Source of the DNA: Agrobacterium albertimagni AOL15
GTDB lineage: Bacteria > Pseudomonadota > Alphaproteobacteria > Rhizobiales > Rhizobiaceae
Reading direction: 5' to 3'
DNA: 64,000 nt
Assembly: GCF_000300855.1 (NCBI RefSeq)
Contig: NZ_ALJF01000004.1
Span: forward strand, 62,001-126,000
Shown here: positions 50,395 through 60,631 of the stretch, piece after piece
How the letters are laid out: each line of letters begins with the position of its first letter
Numbering within the stretch: the stretch's first letter is position 1
The notes under the pieces: model-generated
What the model saw: only the letters and a program-made list of their open reading frames with translations
The model's database searches: none
What the model was told of the DNA's origin: nothing
Made by a program: the position numbers and the translations under genes

Positions 50395-50414
50395 GCAAGA
50401 TCGTGCAAGAACGT
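50395..50414 (+). promoter_or_regulatory. Tandem 10-base repeat GCAAGATCGT-GCAAGAACGT
   Basis: Two direct repeats, nine of ten bases identical, 47-66 bases upstream of the EamA start codon. Spacing of about one helical turn suits an AraC-type protein, whose two HTH motifs bind adjacent major grooves. The neighbouring AraC gene is the natural candidate. Confidence 0.45.
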
Positions 50415-50460
50415 GGGGCATCTCGGGCGTTACGTGCCTTTTGAAAGCGAGGCGCATCCC

Positions 50461-51375
50461 ATGACCAATCTTCTTCTCTTCTCGTCCACCGTGCTGATCT
50501 GGGGCACGACCTGGATTGCGATCGCGCTGCAGATCGGGCCGGTGCCCGTGCTGGTCTCTGTATTCTATCGCTTCGCGCTTGCGGCCCTCGTGCTTGTCGG
50601 CGTGCTGGCCCTCACAGGTCGCCTGAAGGTGCCGACGCTGAAGCAGCAGCCCTTCATCCTTGTCCAGGCGCTGTCGCTCTTCTGCTGCAACTTCCTCTGC
50701 TTCTACCACGCGGCAAGCTATGTGCCCTCGGGGCTGATCTCCGTCGTCTTCTCGCTCGCCACCGTCTACAACGCCGTCAATGCCCGGATCTTCTTCGGTG
50801 ATGTGATCAAGCCACGCACGCTGGTCGCAGCCGGTCTCGGCGCCACCGGGCTTGCGCTGCTCTTCGGGCCTGAGATCTACATCGCCGTCAATCCGGACAG
50901 CTGGAAAGGCATCGGGCTTTCGGCGCTCGGCACGCTGTTCTTCTCCTTCGGCAATATGGCCTCCCGCCGCAACAGCGCTGAAGGCATCGCGCCTGTTACC
51001 GCCAATGCCTGGGGCATGAGCTATGGCGCGATCGCACTTCTTCTCCTGATCGGCTTGACCGGCACGCCGATCGTGCTGCCGCCGAACCAGACCTATCTCG
51101 CCGCCCTCGTCTATCTCTCCGTCATCGGCTCGGTCGTCGGCTTTACCACCTATCTGATGCTGGTCTCGCGCATCGGGTCGCAGAAGGCCGCCTATGCCAC
51201 CGTGCTCTTTCCCGTCGTCGCGCTGACGCTGTCGAGCCTTTACGAGGACTATCACTTCACGCCGCTCGCCATGGTGGGTCTGGCGCTGACGCTTGCCGGC
51301 AATGCAGTGATGTTCGCTCGGCTGCCACGCAGACAGCCTGTCATCGCCATCGAGCCGGTGGAACTCAAGGCTTGA
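50461..51375 (+). CDS. EamA/DMT superfamily transporter
   Basis: A 304-aa membrane protein with ten predicted helices and two EamA domains (LLFSSTVLIWGTTWIAIALQIGPVPV; YLSVIGSVVGFTTYLMLVSRIG). The ATG at 50461 begins the first helix; upstream in-frame codons overlap the divergent regulator. It is likely an exporter controlled by the adjacent AraC protein; the substrate is unknown. Confidence 0.92.
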   Translation: MTNLLLFSSTVLIWGTTWIAIALQIGPVPVLVSVFYRFALAALVLVGVLALTGRLKVPTLKQQPFILVQALSLFCCNFLCFYHAASYVPSGLISVVFSLATVYNAVNARIFFGDVIKPRTLVAAGLGATGLALLFGPEIYIAVNPDSWKGIGLSALGTLFFSFGNMASRRNSAEGIAPVTANAWGMSYGAIALLLLIGLTGTPIVLPPNQTYLAALVYLSVIGSVVGFTTYLMLVSRIGSQKAAYATVLFPVVALTLSSLYEDYHFTPLAMVGLALTLAGNAVMFARLPRRQPVIAIEPVELKA

Positions 51376-51515
51376 CCTCATATCCGGCACCTGCGACGGA
51401 TGACGCGGACGATTTCCCGCGTCAGCAGCGACTTTCTGCGCTATGAGAAGCGTCAATCTCTGATCTCAACGCTGAAAGTGCCCATGGCTCCACGTCCTGC
51501 CCCGGGGTTTCGCCC

Positions 51516-52538
51516 TTGACCGCCCTCAACGACACCGCCTCGCTCGCGCGGCTCGGCTTCAACGCTTTCTTCGCTAAGCAGGTGACGGCTGACGAGGCCG
51601 ACCTCCTGGTGCGCCGCATCTCCTCGGTGCATCGCGACCGTCTGGAGGCGATCGACAGCACCGGAGCCGTGGAGATCGAGCTTCCACCCAACAGCAATAC
51701 GGCCGATTTTGCCGTGGGCGACTGGGTTCTTGCCGCCCCCTATACCGGTCTGCTCGTGCGCCGCCTGGATCGCCAGACCGTGCTGCAGCGACGGACCGAA
51801 GGCGCCTTCGGCCAGCAGCTCGCCGCCGCCAATGTCGACACGCTGTTCATCGTCACCTCCTGCAATGCCGATTTCAACGCCGCCCGGCTGGAACGCTATC
51901 TGGTGATGGCCAATGAGGCGGGCACACGGCCTGTCATCGTTCTGACCAAGGCCGACACCGTGGACAATGCCTCCGTCTATGCGGACGAGGCCAAGGGCCT
52001 TCAGCGCGATCTGCCCGTGGTCATCGTCAATGCCCGATCGCCTGAAGCCATCGATCCCCTGATGCCTTGGTGCGGTCCCGGCCAGACGGTGGCGCTCGTC
52101 GGATCCTCCGGCGTCGGCAAGTCGACGCTGGTCAACACGCTCGCCGGCCACAACGGAGAGACTGCGCAGAAGACCGGCGCGATCCGCGAGCATGACGCCA
52201 AGGGGCGGCACACGACGACCGCACGTTCCCTGCACGCGATCGCAAGCGGCGGCTGGGTGATCGACACGCCCGGTATCCGCACGCTCTATGTCAGCGACAT
52301 CACCGACGGCATCGACACGCTGTTTGCCGAGATCACCGAGCTTGCGCCGCATTGCAAGTTCCGCGATTGCAGCCATTCGCATGAAAAAGGCTGCGCCGTG
52401 CAGGCGGCGATCAAGGAGGGCACGCTCGATGCCGAGAGGCTCGAACGCTGGCGCCAGCTTCAGGCGGAGAACCGCGACCGCACCCCCGTTTATTCGGGAC
52501 CAAAGGGGAACAAGACCCTGCGCAAGAAGAAGTATTGA
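51516..52538 (+). CDS. rsgA: Small ribosomal subunit biogenesis GTPase
   Basis: A 340-aa circularly permuted GTPase that helps 30S maturation. The N-terminal OB-fold is followed by the permuted G motifs TKAD (G4), SSGVGKSTL (G1), DTPGIR (G3), and a zinc finger C-x4-C-x-H-x5-C in CKFRDCSHSHEKGC. The start is TTG with a weak GGGG upstream; no in-frame ATG or GTG fits better. Length is typical. Confidence 0.94.
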   Translation: MTALNDTASLARLGFNAFFAKQVTADEADLLVRRISSVHRDRLEAIDSTGAVEIELPPNSNTADFAVGDWVLAAPYTGLLVRRLDRQTVLQRRTEGAFGQQLAAANVDTLFIVTSCNADFNAARLERYLVMANEAGTRPVIVLTKADTVDNASVYADEAKGLQRDLPVVIVNARSPEAIDPLMPWCGPGQTVALVGSSGVGKSTLVNTLAGHNGETAQKTGAIREHDAKGRHTTTARSLHAIASGGWVIDTPGIRTLYVSDITDGIDTLFAEITELAPHCKFRDCSHSHEKGCAVQAAIKEGTLDAERLERWRQLQAENRDRTPVYSGPKGNKTLRKKKY

Positions 52539-52691
52539 GCTTTCGGTCGCTTATCCCTACATAGGGGGTACAGACGACGCTCTTCGCACGCGTCGCGTCC
52601 GCTCGCCATCGGCGCGCTTTTATTCCCCGTTTACCCGCGACATCTAAGGCTTCGGCATCCTGCCGGGGCATTTCCAGAATTGGAGACCAGC

Positions 52692-52859
52692 ATGGCAGAC
52701 GACAACACCAGCACTGCTCCCGCAGCCGCCAAGGGCTATGAGCCCATCCCCTTTGCCAAGAAGCATCGCATCTCGGTCGAAGACGCCAAGGCGATCCTGG
52801 CAAAGCACGGCAGCGACCGCAAGTCCGCCGACAAGGAAGGCCGTCGCGTCAGCCTTTGA
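52692..52859 (+). CDS. Conserved small basic protein, 55 aa
   Basis: A 55-codon gene, MADDNTSTAPAAAKGYEPIP, with GGAGA 7 bases upstream. The N-terminal 20 residues look disordered; the rest is basic and helical (AKKHRISVEDAKAILAKHG) and ends RRVSL. No signal peptide. Similar short proteins occur in Rhizobiales but have no assigned function. A strong terminator follows, so it is its own transcript or ends the rsgA transcript. Confidence 0.7.
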   Translation: MADDNTSTAPAAAKGYEPIPFAKKHRISVEDAKAILAKHGSDRKSADKEGRRVSL

Positions 52860-52917
52860 GGTTTGACGGCGAAGCCCGACCTTCCTGATGGTCCATGACC
52901 ATCGGATTCAAATCAAT

Positions 52918-52954
52918 AAGCCCTTTCCCTGACATGCAGGGAAAGGGCTTTTTT
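52918..52954 (+). terminator. Strong rho-independent terminator
   Basis: AAGCCCTTTCCCTG and CAGGGAAAGGGCTT form a perfect 14-bp stem with a 5-base loop, followed by TTTTTT. It ends the rsgA/55-aa side and lies 46 bases beyond the convergent pheT stop. Confidence 0.93.
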
Positions 52955-52999
52955 CTTTGTCTCATCGCAAGCGGACCAAGTCCGACAGCCATCACACGA

Positions 53000-55423
53000 T
53001 CAGGCGCGTAGCGTTCCGCCCGTCGACTTCTCGACATTGCCGACGATCTTCTTCGTCAGCGCATCGAAATCCTCGTCGGTCAGCGTCTTGTCTGCCGGCT
53101 GGATCAGCACTTCGATCGCCACCGACTTCTTGCCCTCACCGACGGATGCGCCTTCGAAGATGTCGAAGACGTTGACACCCGAGATCAGCTTGCGATCGGC
53201 GCTGGTCGCCGCCTTGATGATCGCGCCCGCCTCGATCGCCTTTTCGACGACGAAGGCGAAGTCGCGCTTCACCATCTGGAAGGGCGAAAGCTCGAGCGCC
53301 GGCTTGGTGCGGGTCGCCTTCTTTTTCGGCTCCGGCAGGGCGTCGAGATAGATCTCGAAGCCGCAGAGCGTGCCGGAAATGTCGAGCGCTTCCAGCGTCT
53401 TCGGGTGGAATTCACCGAAGGTGCCGAGGATGACCTTGGGGCCAGCCTTGATCGTGCCGGAACGGCCCGGGTGGTACCATTCGGGGCCACCCTGCTCGAT
53501 CTGCACATTGCCCACCGGAATACCGCAGGCTTCGAGCACGGCGAGCGCATCGGCCTTGGCGTCGAAGACGTCGACCGGCTTGCCGCCGCCCTTGGCCCCA
53601 TTCGACCACATGCGGCCAGCCCCGGCGATCGAGGCCGTGCCACGGCGCACGCCACCGGCGACGCGACGCTGGGTGTCGGGCGTGTCGCCCTCATAGGTGC
53701 CGGAGACTTCGAAGATCGCCACATCGCCAAAGCCGCGGTCGGCATTGCGCTGGGCAGCCGTCAGCAGGCCCGGCAGCAGCGAAGGCCGCATATCGGACAT
53801 GTCAGCCGCAATCGGGTTGACCAGTTTCAGCGACGGCTGGCCGCCGCCGAAGAGAGCGGCGTGTTCGGCCGGAATGAAGGACCAGGTGACGGCTTCCAGC
53901 ATGCCGCGCGAGGCGAGTGCCCGGCGCGCCGTGCGGGTACGGATCTGCAGCGTGGTCAGGATCTTGGCATTGACCGAACCGGTCGGCGGCAGCGGTTCCG
54001 GCTTGATGTTGTCGACGCCGTGTACGCGCATGACTTCTTCGACGAGATCCGCCTTGCCATCGACATCAGGACGCCAGGACGGTACCGAGACCTTGGCGTA
54101 TGTCTCGTCGCCCGACAGGATCTCGAAGCCGAGGGCTGTCAGGATCTGGCGCGATTCCTCGTTGGAAACGGTGAGACCGGTGAGGCGCTTCACTTCCGCA
54201 TAGGGGAAGTCGACGACCTTCTTCTCAAGGCCCTTGTAGCCGACGACCCTCTTCTCAGCCGCGACACCGCCGCACATCTCAAGCACCAGCTCCGTGGTGC
54301 GCTCAAGGCCGGGAACCATATATTCCGGATCGACGCCACGCTCGAAGCGGTAGCGCGCATCGGTGATGATGCCATGGGCGCGGCCGGTCTTGGCGATGTT
54401 AATCGGATCCCACAGGGCGGATTCGATCAGCACGTTGACGGTGTTCTCGTCGCAGCCAGAATGCTCGCCGCCCATGATACCGCCGATGGATTCCGGACCG
54501 TTGTCGTCAGCAATGACGACGTTGTTCGGGTTCAGCTTGTAGGTGCGGGTGTCGAGCGCGAGGATCTCCTCGCCTTCCTTCGCACGACGGACAACCAGCG
54601 CGCCCTTGACCTTGTCGGCATCGAAGACATGCATCGGACGACCCTGATCGAAGGTCATGTAATTGGTGACGTCAACCAGCGCCGAGATCGGACGCAGGCC
54701 GATCGACAGCAGACGCTGCTGCATCCATTTCGGGCTCGGGCCGTTCTTCACGCCACGCACCAGACGATAGGCGAAACCGGGGCAGAGATGGTCTTCGAGC
54801 TCGAGTTTGACCTCAACCGGGGTTTCACCCTCGACCTTGAAGGCGGGCGCCTTCGGGGCCTTGAGCGTGCCAAGGCCGGAGGCGGCAAGATCGCGGGCGA
54901 TGCCGAAGACGGAGGTGCAGTCCGGGCGGTTCGGCGTCAGGTTGATTTCGATGACCGGGTCGTCGAGACCGGCGTAAGATGCGAAAGATGTGCCGACAGG
55001 CGCATCCTCGGGCAGGTCGATAATGCCGTTGTGGTCGTCGGAAATGTTGAGCTCCTTTTCGGAGCACATCATGCCATGGCTTTCGACACCGCGGATCTTG
55101 CCGACGGAGAGCGTCACGTCGATGCCCGGTACATACGTGCCTGGACGCGCGAGAGCACCAATCATGCCGGCGCGGGCGTTCGGCGCGCCGCAAACGATCT
55201 GCACAGGCTTGCCGTCCCCGGCATCGACCGCCAGAACCTTCAGGCGATCGGCCTCGGGGTGCTTTTCCGCCGTCAGGATCTTGGCAATGACGAAGGGCTT
55301 GTAGGCCGCCTTGTCATCAACATCCTCGACCTCGAGGCCGATGGCCGTCAGCCGCTCGCAGATGTCCTCGAGCGAGGCCTCGGTTTCCAGGTGATCCTTC
55401 AGCCAGGAGAGTGTAAATTTCAT
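53000..55423 (-). CDS. pheT: Phenylalanine-tRNA ligase beta subunit
   Basis: An 807-aa protein starting [18 protein letters not shown]. Domains in order: tRNA-binding OB-fold (about 39-150), B3/B4 editing domain, B5 DNA-binding-like domain, a catalytic-like core, and the C-terminal anticodon-binding FDX-ACB domain. With PheS it forms the alpha2-beta2 synthetase and edits Tyr-tRNA(Phe). The ATG overlaps the DUF2442 stop (ATGA), unlike the usual direct pheS-pheT arrangement. Confidence 0.97.
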   Translation of the reverse strand: MKFTLSWLKDHLETEASLEDICERLTAIGLEVEDVDDKAAYKPFVIAKILTAEKHPEADRLKVLAVDAGDGKPVQIVCGAPNARAGMIGALARPGTYVPGIDVTLSVGKIRGVESHGMMCSEKELNISDDHNGIIDLPEDAPVGTSFASYAGLDDPVIEINLTPNRPDCTSVFGIARDLAASGLGTLKAPKAPAFKVEGETPVEVKLELEDHLCPGFAYRLVRGVKNGPSPKWMQQRLLSIGLRPISALVDVTNYMTFDQGRPMHVFDADKVKGALVVRRAKEGEEILALDTRTYKLNPNNVVIADDNGPESIGGIMGGEHSGCDENTVNVLIESALWDPINIAKTGRAHGIITDARYRFERGVDPEYMVPGLERTTELVLEMCGGVAAEKRVVGYKGLEKKVVDFPYAEVKRLTGLTVSNEESRQILTALGFEILSGDETYAKVSVPSWRPDVDGKADLVEEVMRVHGVDNIKPEPLPPTGSVNAKILTTLQIRTRTARRALASRGMLEAVTWSFIPAEHAALFGGGQPSLKLVNPIAADMSDMRPSLLPGLLTAAQRNADRGFGDVAIFEVSGTYEGDTPDTQRRVAGGVRRGTASIAGAGRMWSNGAKGGGKPVDVFDAKADALAVLEACGIPVGNVQIEQGGPEWYHPGRSGTIKAGPKVILGTFGEFHPKTLEALDISGTLCGFEIYLDALPEPKKKATRTKPALELSPFQMVKRDFAFVVEKAIEAGAIIKAATSADRKLISGVNVFDIFEGASVGEGKKSVAIEVLIQPADKTLTDEDFDALTKKIVGNVEKSTGGTLRA

Positions 55424-55710
55424 TGTCTCGTTCCCATCTGCATCTTGCCCAAAGCGTCCAGCGGTCGCACGCCTGACGCCTGCTTGCCGAGGAGCATGCT
55501 GACCACCGTCACATCGAGATCGATGTCGGGCCAGTGGATGCTCGACGGCATGAATTCCACGTTGTTCCGCTCCACTGGCATCGCCTCCTGAAGGGGCGGA
55601 TACCACCAGACCGGAACACTGACGATACGACCGTCCGTCAGTTCCACATGCAAGAGGTCGTCATCGCAAAGCAGATCGACCGGTCGCATGTTGTCGAGAT
55701 GTTCAATCAC
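55420..55710 (-). CDS. DUF2442 domain protein inserted between pheS and pheT
   Basis: A 96-aa protein with the DUF2442 pattern: [54 protein letters not shown]2442 proteins often sit beside DUF4160 proteins in toxin-antitoxin-like pairs; no partner is here. It starts 84 bases after pheS and overlaps the pheT start by four bases, so PheT translation may depend on it. Confidence 0.85.
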   Translation of the reverse strand: MIEHLDNMRPVDLLCDDDLLHVELTDGRIVSVPVWWYPPLQEAMPVERNNVEFMPSSIHWPDIDLDVTVVSMLLGKQASGVRPLDALGKMQMGTRQ

Positions 55711-55794
55711 GTCGCATTGCCTTCATTCACAAGGATGGGGCAGCCTCCACCTGCCCCGCCCATCTGGCCGTCTCAGCAGCCAGTCATTCGCAGA

Positions 55795-56880
55795 TCAGCT
55801 GCTCAGACCGCCAAACAGCGTCGGTACATCCAGCGGGCGGAAGCCGTAATGGCTCATCCACCTGACATCAGCGTTGAAGAAGTCGCGCAGATCCGGCATG
55901 CCGTATTTCAGCATGGCGATGCGGTCGAGGCCCATGCCCCAGGCGAAGCCCTGATACTCGTCCGGATCAAGACCGCCCGCGCGCAGCACATTCGGATGGA
56001 CCATGCCGCAGCCAAGGATTTCCATCCAGTCCTTGCCCTCGCCGAACTTGACGATCGGGCCCGAGGAACGGTCACACTGGATGTCGACCTCGAAGCTCGG
56101 CTCCGTGAAGGGGAAGAAGGACGGGCGGAAGCGCATGGTGACGCTGTCGACCTCGAAGAAAGCCTTGCAGAATTCTTCCAGGATCCAGCGCATGTGGCCA
56201 ACATTCGCCGTCTTGTCGATCACGAGGCCTTCGACCTGGTGGAACATCGGCGAATGGGTGGCATCCGAGTCCTGGCGATAGGTCTTGCCCGGGATGACGA
56301 TGCGGATCGGCGGCTTCTGGGCTTCCATGGTACGCACCTGCACCGGCGAGGTATGCGTGCGCAGCACCTTACGCTCACCGTTTTCATCCGGCTGCAGGAA
56401 GAACGTGTCGTGCATCTCGCGGGCCGGGTGACCCTCGGGGAAGTTCAGCGCCGTGAAGTTATAGTAGTCCGTCTCGATATCGGGACCTTCGGCGATCGAG
56501 AAGCCCATGTCGGCGAAGATCGCGGTGATCTCGTCGATGATCTGGCTGATCGGGTGGATACGACCGCGTTCGGCGGGCGAGGAACGGACGGGCAGCGATA
56601 CATCCAGCGTCTCTGCCTTCAGGCGGGCATTGATCGCCGCATCCTTCAGCGCCGTCTTGCGGGTTCCGATCTCCTCGCCAATCTCGTTCTTCAGGGCATT
56701 GATCGCCGCACCGCGCGTCTGGCGCTCTTCGGGGCTCATCGTGCCTAGCGTCTTCAGGAGCTCCGAAACGGAACCCTTCTTCCCGAGCGCAGAAACGCGC
56801 ACCGCCTCGATCGCCTGCTCGTCGCCGGCTGCGGCGATCTCGGCAAGCAGCTGTGCCTTCAAAACGTCTAGTTCAACCAT
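55795..56880 (-). CDS. pheS: Phenylalanine-tRNA ligase alpha subunit
   Basis: A 361-aa class II synthetase subunit. The N-terminal coiled coil is followed by motif 2 ([35 protein letters not shown]) and motif 3 ([17 protein letters not shown]). It attaches Phe to tRNA(Phe). Its start overlaps the upstream kinase-like gene by eight bases. Confidence 0.98.
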   Translation of the reverse strand: MVELDVLKAQLLAEIAAAGDEQAIEAVRVSALGKKGSVSELLKTLGTMSPEERQTRGAAINALKNEIGEEIGTRKTALKDAAINARLKAETLDVSLPVRSSPAERGRIHPISQIIDEITAIFADMGFSIAEGPDIETDYYNFTALNFPEGHPAREMHDTFFLQPDENGERKVLRTHTSPVQVRTMEAQKPPIRIVIPGKTYRQDSDATHSPMFHQVEGLVIDKTANVGHMRWILEEFCKAFFEVDSVTMRFRPSFFPFTEPSFEVDIQCDRSSGPIVKFGEGKDWMEILGCGMVHPNVLRAGGLDPDEYQGFAWGMGLDRIAMLKYGMPDLRDFFNADVRWMSHYGFRPLDVPTLFGGLSS

Positions 56881-57745
56881 CTTGTCCTGCCTTGGCGGTG
56901 TTCGGGCTCTCCGCCCTGTCGAGCGGGGCCTGCATCAGAAATTCCGTAGCCATGATGAAGCGTCGCAGATCACTACCCATGTGCACGCGGCCGATCAACC
57001 GTGCGAGCGGCAAAATTCGACTGGCGACTGAGGCCAAAGTCCGCAATTCCCGGCGGGTTGCCACCGGAGCATGGCGAAGCCAGGCGTCGAGTGCGGCCGG
57101 GCAGGTCTTGTCGGGGGACGCGGCAAAGGATGTGACGACGAGAAAATAGAGGAGTACGTCCCGGGCCTGCGCCGTTTCCAGCGGCATGACGGAAGCTGGA
57201 TCCTCCTCGAAGTCCATGAACCCGACGGCGCCGTCTGCCAGGAAAAAGTCGCGAACATGCGGTCTGCCGTGACTGAGCCCCGCGGCATGCACGCGACCGA
57301 GCGCCTCGGCGCCCTTGACCAGAAAGGCGTCATGGGCACCAGCGTCGGCGCGCACCCGTCGCATGTGTTCGGCAATCGTCGGTCCTGCATCGGCCATGAC
57401 CATGGCCGTGGCCGAGGCATAGACAAGCCGAGGCACCGGAAATCCGGCCTTGCCGAAGGCGCGCAATCGCTCGATTTCGCGGGCCTGCATGGCCTCGGGC
57501 GCCAATTGCGGCGAGGGCCGGAGAAACGGCAGGCGGAACAGTGCGGCAGCCAGCCCCTGCAGGGCAACGAACACCGGCATGACCTTGCTGCCCTGGCGTT
57601 TTATCCAGAGGCGGCGACGCGGCAGATCGAGGCGCTGTACCCGACCGTCGCTTTCGACGAGCGCCCGCACGATTTCCGCAATTTCATCGTCATGGAGATC
57701 CCGTTCACCCATTGGCGCACCGGATCTCTCTGCCAGAGAGGCCAT
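56873..57745 (-). CDS. Kinase-like (lipopolysaccharide kinase/phosphotransferase fold) protein
   Basis: A 290-aa protein with the outline of a small protein-kinase-like fold (RfaY/InaA type), sometimes annotated as serine/threonine protein phosphatase in rhizobia. The catalytic loop is [16 protein letters not shown] and the metal-binding loop GFMDFEED. The Asp expected in HGD is Arg, so activity may be changed or lost. The start at 57745 is 6 bases after GAGGAA. The stop overlaps pheS by eight bases, suggesting translational coupling. Confidence 0.75.
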   Translation of the reverse strand: MASLAERSGAPMGERDLHDDEIAEIVRALVESDGRVQRLDLPRRRLWIKRQGSKVMPVFVALQGLAAALFRLPFLRPSPQLAPEAMQAREIERLRAFGKAGFPVPRLVYASATAMVMADAGPTIAEHMRRVRADAGAHDAFLVKGAEALGRVHAAGLSHGRPHVRDFFLADGAVGFMDFEEDPASVMPLETAQARDVLLYFLVVTSFAASPDKTCPAALDAWLRHAPVATRRELRTLASVASRILPLARLIGRVHMGSDLRRFIMATEFLMQAPLDRAESPNTAKAGQDG

Positions 57746-57773
57746 ATGCATTCCTCGCCGCTGTTACGGCAAA

Positions 57774-57807
57774 ACGAAAACCCGCGCCGGACGTCCAGCG
57801 CGGGTTT
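57774..57807 (-). terminator. Terminator of rpmI-rplT
   Basis: On the minus strand AAACCCGCGC pairs with GCGCGGGTTT around a 10-base loop that can itself fold, followed by TTTTCGTTTTG. It lies 37 bases after the rplT stop, before the kinase-like gene. Confidence 0.8.
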
Positions 57808-57843
57808 CCCAATCCAAAGTCAAAGAAGTCTGGGAAGCGCTGG

Positions 57844-58248
57844 TTACTTGACCGCGCTTTCAAACTCGTTGGCGGTGCCTGCGTCCTTGAGGTAGGCAAG
57901 CGCCTTCTTGGAAGCTTCGACGAGCTTCGCGAAAGCAGCCGGCTCATGGATGGCGAGGTCGGAGAGGACCTTGCGGTCGACTTCGATGCCAGCCTTGTTC
58001 AGACCGTCGATGAAGCGGCCGTAGGTCAGGCCGAATTCGCGGACAGCGGCGTTGATACGCTGGATCCACAGAGCGCGGAAGTTGCGCTTGTTGTTCTTGC
58101 GGTCGCGGTAAGCAAACTGCTTCGAACGATCGACGGCAGCCTTTGCTGCGCGGATCGTGTTCTTGCGGCGGCCGTAGAAGCCCTTGGCCTGCTTGAATAC
58201 CTTGTTATGCTTGGCGCGGGAAGTTACGCCACGTTTTACGCGTGCCAT
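57844..58248 (-). CDS. rplT: 50S ribosomal protein L20
   Basis: A 134-aa basic protein starting [24 protein letters not shown], with the typical alphaproteobacterial C-terminal extension. It binds 23S rRNA early in 50S assembly and in enterics represses its own operon. It follows rpmI by 37 bases. Confidence 0.98.
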   Translation of the reverse strand: MARVKRGVTSRAKHNKVFKQAKGFYGRRKNTIRAAKAAVDRSKQFAYRDRKNNKRNFRALWIQRINAAVREFGLTYGRFIDGLNKAGIEVDRKVLSDLAIHEPAAFAKLVEASKKALAYLKDAGTANEFESAVK

Positions 58249-58285
58249 GTCATGATCTCCTTAATTGTCCAACAGCGAGCGGGTC

Positions 58286-58489
58286 TCAGAGACCGTTCGG
58301 CAGGTAGTTCTTGATGACCTTCTTGCCGTCAGGTTCAGCCAGAACCATCGTGCCGCGGGCATTACGAATGAACTTGTTGGAACGCTTGATCATGCCGTGG
58401 CGCTTGCCAGCAGCAGCGGCGAGAACCTTGCCGGACGCCGTGATCTTGAACCGCTTTTTCGCGGACGATTTCGTCTTCATCTTGGGCAT
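58286..58489 (-). CDS. rpmI: 50S ribosomal protein L35
   Basis: A 67-aa basic protein, [21 protein letters not shown]. The start at 58489 is the conserved one and has GGAG upstream. It is the first gene of the rpmI-rplT transcript and is separated from infC by about 3.5 kb, unlike the enteric infC-rpmI-rplT order. Confidence 0.98.
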   Translation of the reverse strand: MPKMKTKSSAKKRFKITASGKVLAAAAGKRHGMIKRSNKFIRNARGTMVLAEPDGKKVIKNYLPNGL

Positions 58490-58591
58490 TTTGCTACTCC
58501 ATTGTTCTTGTATCGAAACAGGCTGACGAATGCCCGTTTTCAAGCATAAAGAACGGCCACGGCATGCCCTGCCGGACCGTTCGGACGCGCG

Positions 58592-58620
58592 CTTATAACC
58601 GCAGACCCGAAAAAGCGCAA
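58592..58620 (-). promoter_or_regulatory. Promoter of rpmI-rplT
   Basis: On the minus strand TTGCGC (58615-58620) and TATAAG (58592-58597) are separated by 17 bases. About 95 bases of leader follow, with complementary segments GAACGG/CCGTTC and CGGCA/TGCCG that could form a stem for L20 feedback. Confidence 0.65.
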
Positions 58621-58643
58621 CGGGTGGCAGGCGGAATCTTCCG

Positions 58644-59966
58644 TTAATGGCCAGCCGGCAAAAGCAAGCTCACCCTGAGGCCGCCTGTTGCGCCCCGGGA
58701 AACGGCGATCGCGCCGCCATAGGCGGTGAGAATATCGGAGGTGATCGCCAGCCCGAGCCCGGTACCTTCGCCTTCGACCAGATGAACACCACGGGCAGTA
58801 ATCTCCGGAAGCGCCGCCTCGGCGACACCCGGACCGTCATCTTCAACATCGAGCCGAATGTATTTGCCGTCACGCTCGGCGGCTACGACGATCTCTGTTC
58901 TGGCAAAGTGCGTGGCGTTGTCGAGCACATTGCCGAGCGCTTCTGCGAGGTCGGCCGGATCCATGTCGACGGTCAACTGATCGTCGAGAGCGAGCTTCCA
59001 GGTGACATCGCGCGCCGTGGTGACGGGCGCCAGAACCGAGATGAGCTTGCCGGTGAGCGAGGCGAGACCCGTTTGCGCCATCTGCTCGACGCCAAGTCGG
59101 GCCGATTGCAGCTGCCGGTCGGAGCGCTGCCGGATCAGATCGACCTGCTGGCGGATCATGCTACGCTCTCGATCTGGCAAATTGTCTGCGAGCTGCAGGA
59201 GAACCGTCAGCGGCGTCTTGAGGCCATGGGCAAGGTCGCTCGCCCTTGCACGAGCGCGCTCAACGGCCGTTTCCCTCTCCTTCAGGAGACCATTGAGCTC
59301 CGTGACCAGCGGACGAAGTTCGGTGGGCCCGGCATCGGGCAATTGGTCGGTCCGTCCGGAACGAACCAGGGAGAGCCCCTTTTGCAGTCTCGACAGGGGT
59401 GCAAGACCAATGCCGATCTGCAGGAAGGCTGCGGCGAGCAGGACCGCCGCCGTTAGCACCAGCATGATCGTCATGGCACCGTGAAACTCCGAAATGGCAT
59501 CGTCGATCACCTTGCGGTCGAAGCCGGCAAGCAGGGTCAGCGGACGGCTGCCCTCCGGTGTTTCAAGCTCCACCTTGCGCAACTGGACCAGAAGTGGCTC
59601 GCCATCCGGCCCCTCCCCCTGCCGGAAACCATAGGCGCCATCCACCAAGGTCTCGGGCAGCAGCTCGACATCCCAGAGCGAACGCGAGCGGAAGACCAGA
59701 CCGTTTCCACCGATCACTTCCCAGTAGAGGCCGCTACCCGGCAGTTCGAAGCGGGGATCGCTCGGTGCGTCCGTCATGCGCGCAATGCCGCCGGAAAACT
59801 CGACACCGGCTGCCAGCTGATCGATGATCGCCGACATATCGGCGCGATAACGGTCGGCCACGTAGTTGGTGAAGATCCGGCCCAGGCCGGAGGCGACGAG
59901 AAGCAGAACGAAGGCAATCGCAAGAACGGCGCCGATGAACAGACGCAGGCGCAGCGACTGTCTCAT
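58644..59966 (-). CDS. Sensor histidine kinase (PhoQ-like architecture)
   Basis: A 440-aa inner-membrane kinase: helix 1 at about 8-30, a periplasmic domain of about 140 residues, helix 2 at about 170-195, HAMP, then the H-box [10 protein letters not shown] (H247) and the ATPase motifs [19 protein letters not shown] and GTGLGLAI. It phosphorylates the regulator encoded just upstream, whose stop its start overlaps by four bases. The stimulus is unknown. Confidence 0.94.
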   Translation of the reverse strand: MRQSLRLRLFIGAVLAIAFVLLLVASGLGRIFTNYVADRYRADMSAIIDQLAAGVEFSGGIARMTDAPSDPRFELPGSGLYWEVIGGNGLVFRSRSLWDVELLPETLVDGAYGFRQGEGPDGEPLLVQLRKVELETPEGSRPLTLLAGFDRKVIDDAISEFHGAMTIMLVLTAAVLLAAAFLQIGIGLAPLSRLQKGLSLVRSGRTDQLPDAGPTELRPLVTELNGLLKERETAVERARARASDLAHGLKTPLTVLLQLADNLPDRERSMIRQQVDLIRQRSDRQLQSARLGVEQMAQTGLASLTGKLISVLAPVTTARDVTWKLALDDQLTVDMDPADLAEALGNVLDNATHFARTEIVVAAERDGKYIRLDVEDDGPGVAEAALPEITARGVHLVEGEGTGLGLAITSDILTAYGGAIAVSRGATGGLRVSLLLPAGH

Positions 59967-60628
59967 GCCTCTTCGCCGGAGAGCGTGTAGCCGAACCCGC
60001 GGCGGGTGGCGATGGCAGAGGGATGGGTCTTGCGACGGATACGCGCAATCATCGCCTCGACGGCATTCTTGGCCTGCTCGTCGTCTCGGCCCTGAACCTG
60101 ACGGGCGATCTCGATCGGATCGAATACCTTGTGCGGCTCGGCAATGAGCATGGAGAGCAGCCGATACTCGAGCGGGGTAAGCTCGATCGGCCGGCTCTCG
60201 AAGGTCACGCGACGCGAGGTGTCGTCGAGGACGAAACCTCCGGCCGATGCGGTCGTCTTTGCGCGGCCATGGGCCCTTCTGAGCAAAGCCTTCAGACGAG
60301 CGATGAGCTCCTCGCTGCGGAATGGCTTGGGCAGATAGTCGTCAGCGCCCGCCTCGAAGCCGTCGACCCGTTCCATCCAGGAGCCGCGTGCGGTCAGGAC
60401 CAAGATCGGAACCTCGACACCGCCGGCGCGCCAGCGCTTCAGGATGGACAGGCCATCCATGCCAGGCAGGCCCAGGTCGAGGATGATCGCCTGATAGTCG
60501 CCCGTTTCGCCCTCGGCCCAGACATCGGGCCCATTGTTGAAATGTTCGATGATGAAGCCCTCCGCCTCCAGCTTCGAACGTGTGTGGTCCGCAATGGTCT
60601 GGTCGTCCTCCGCGAGCAGAATGCGCAT
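59963..60628 (-). CDS. OmpR/PhoP-family response regulator
   Basis: A 221-aa regulator: a receiver domain with D8, D9, the phospho-acceptor D51 (ILDLGLPGMDG) and K101 (LPKPF), then a winged-helix OmpR domain (ELTPLEYRLLSMLI; RRGFGYTL). It is encoded three bases after the PepSY gene and overlaps the kinase gene, so the three form one operon. Confidence 0.95.
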   Translation of the reverse strand: MRILLAEDDQTIADHTRSKLEAEGFIIEHFNNGPDVWAEGETGDYQAIILDLGLPGMDGLSILKRWRAGGVEVPILVLTARGSWMERVDGFEAGADDYLPKPFRSEELIARLKALLRRAHGRAKTTASAGGFVLDDTSRRVTFESRPIELTPLEYRLLSMLIAEPHKVFDPIEIARQVQGRDDEQAKNAVEAMIARIRRKTHPSAIATRRGFGYTLSGEEA

Positions 60629-60631
60629 GTG

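Noticed and set aside
53405..55591. A 728-codon open frame on the plus strand opposite pheT
   Set aside because: It is antisense to a clear pheT gene and results from high GC at third codon positions; no recognisable domains.
59963..60628. Naming the two-component pair FeuP/FeuQ or PhoP/PhoQ
   Set aside because: Architecture fits, but neighbours do not match the loci I know for those systems and sequence alone does not settle orthology.
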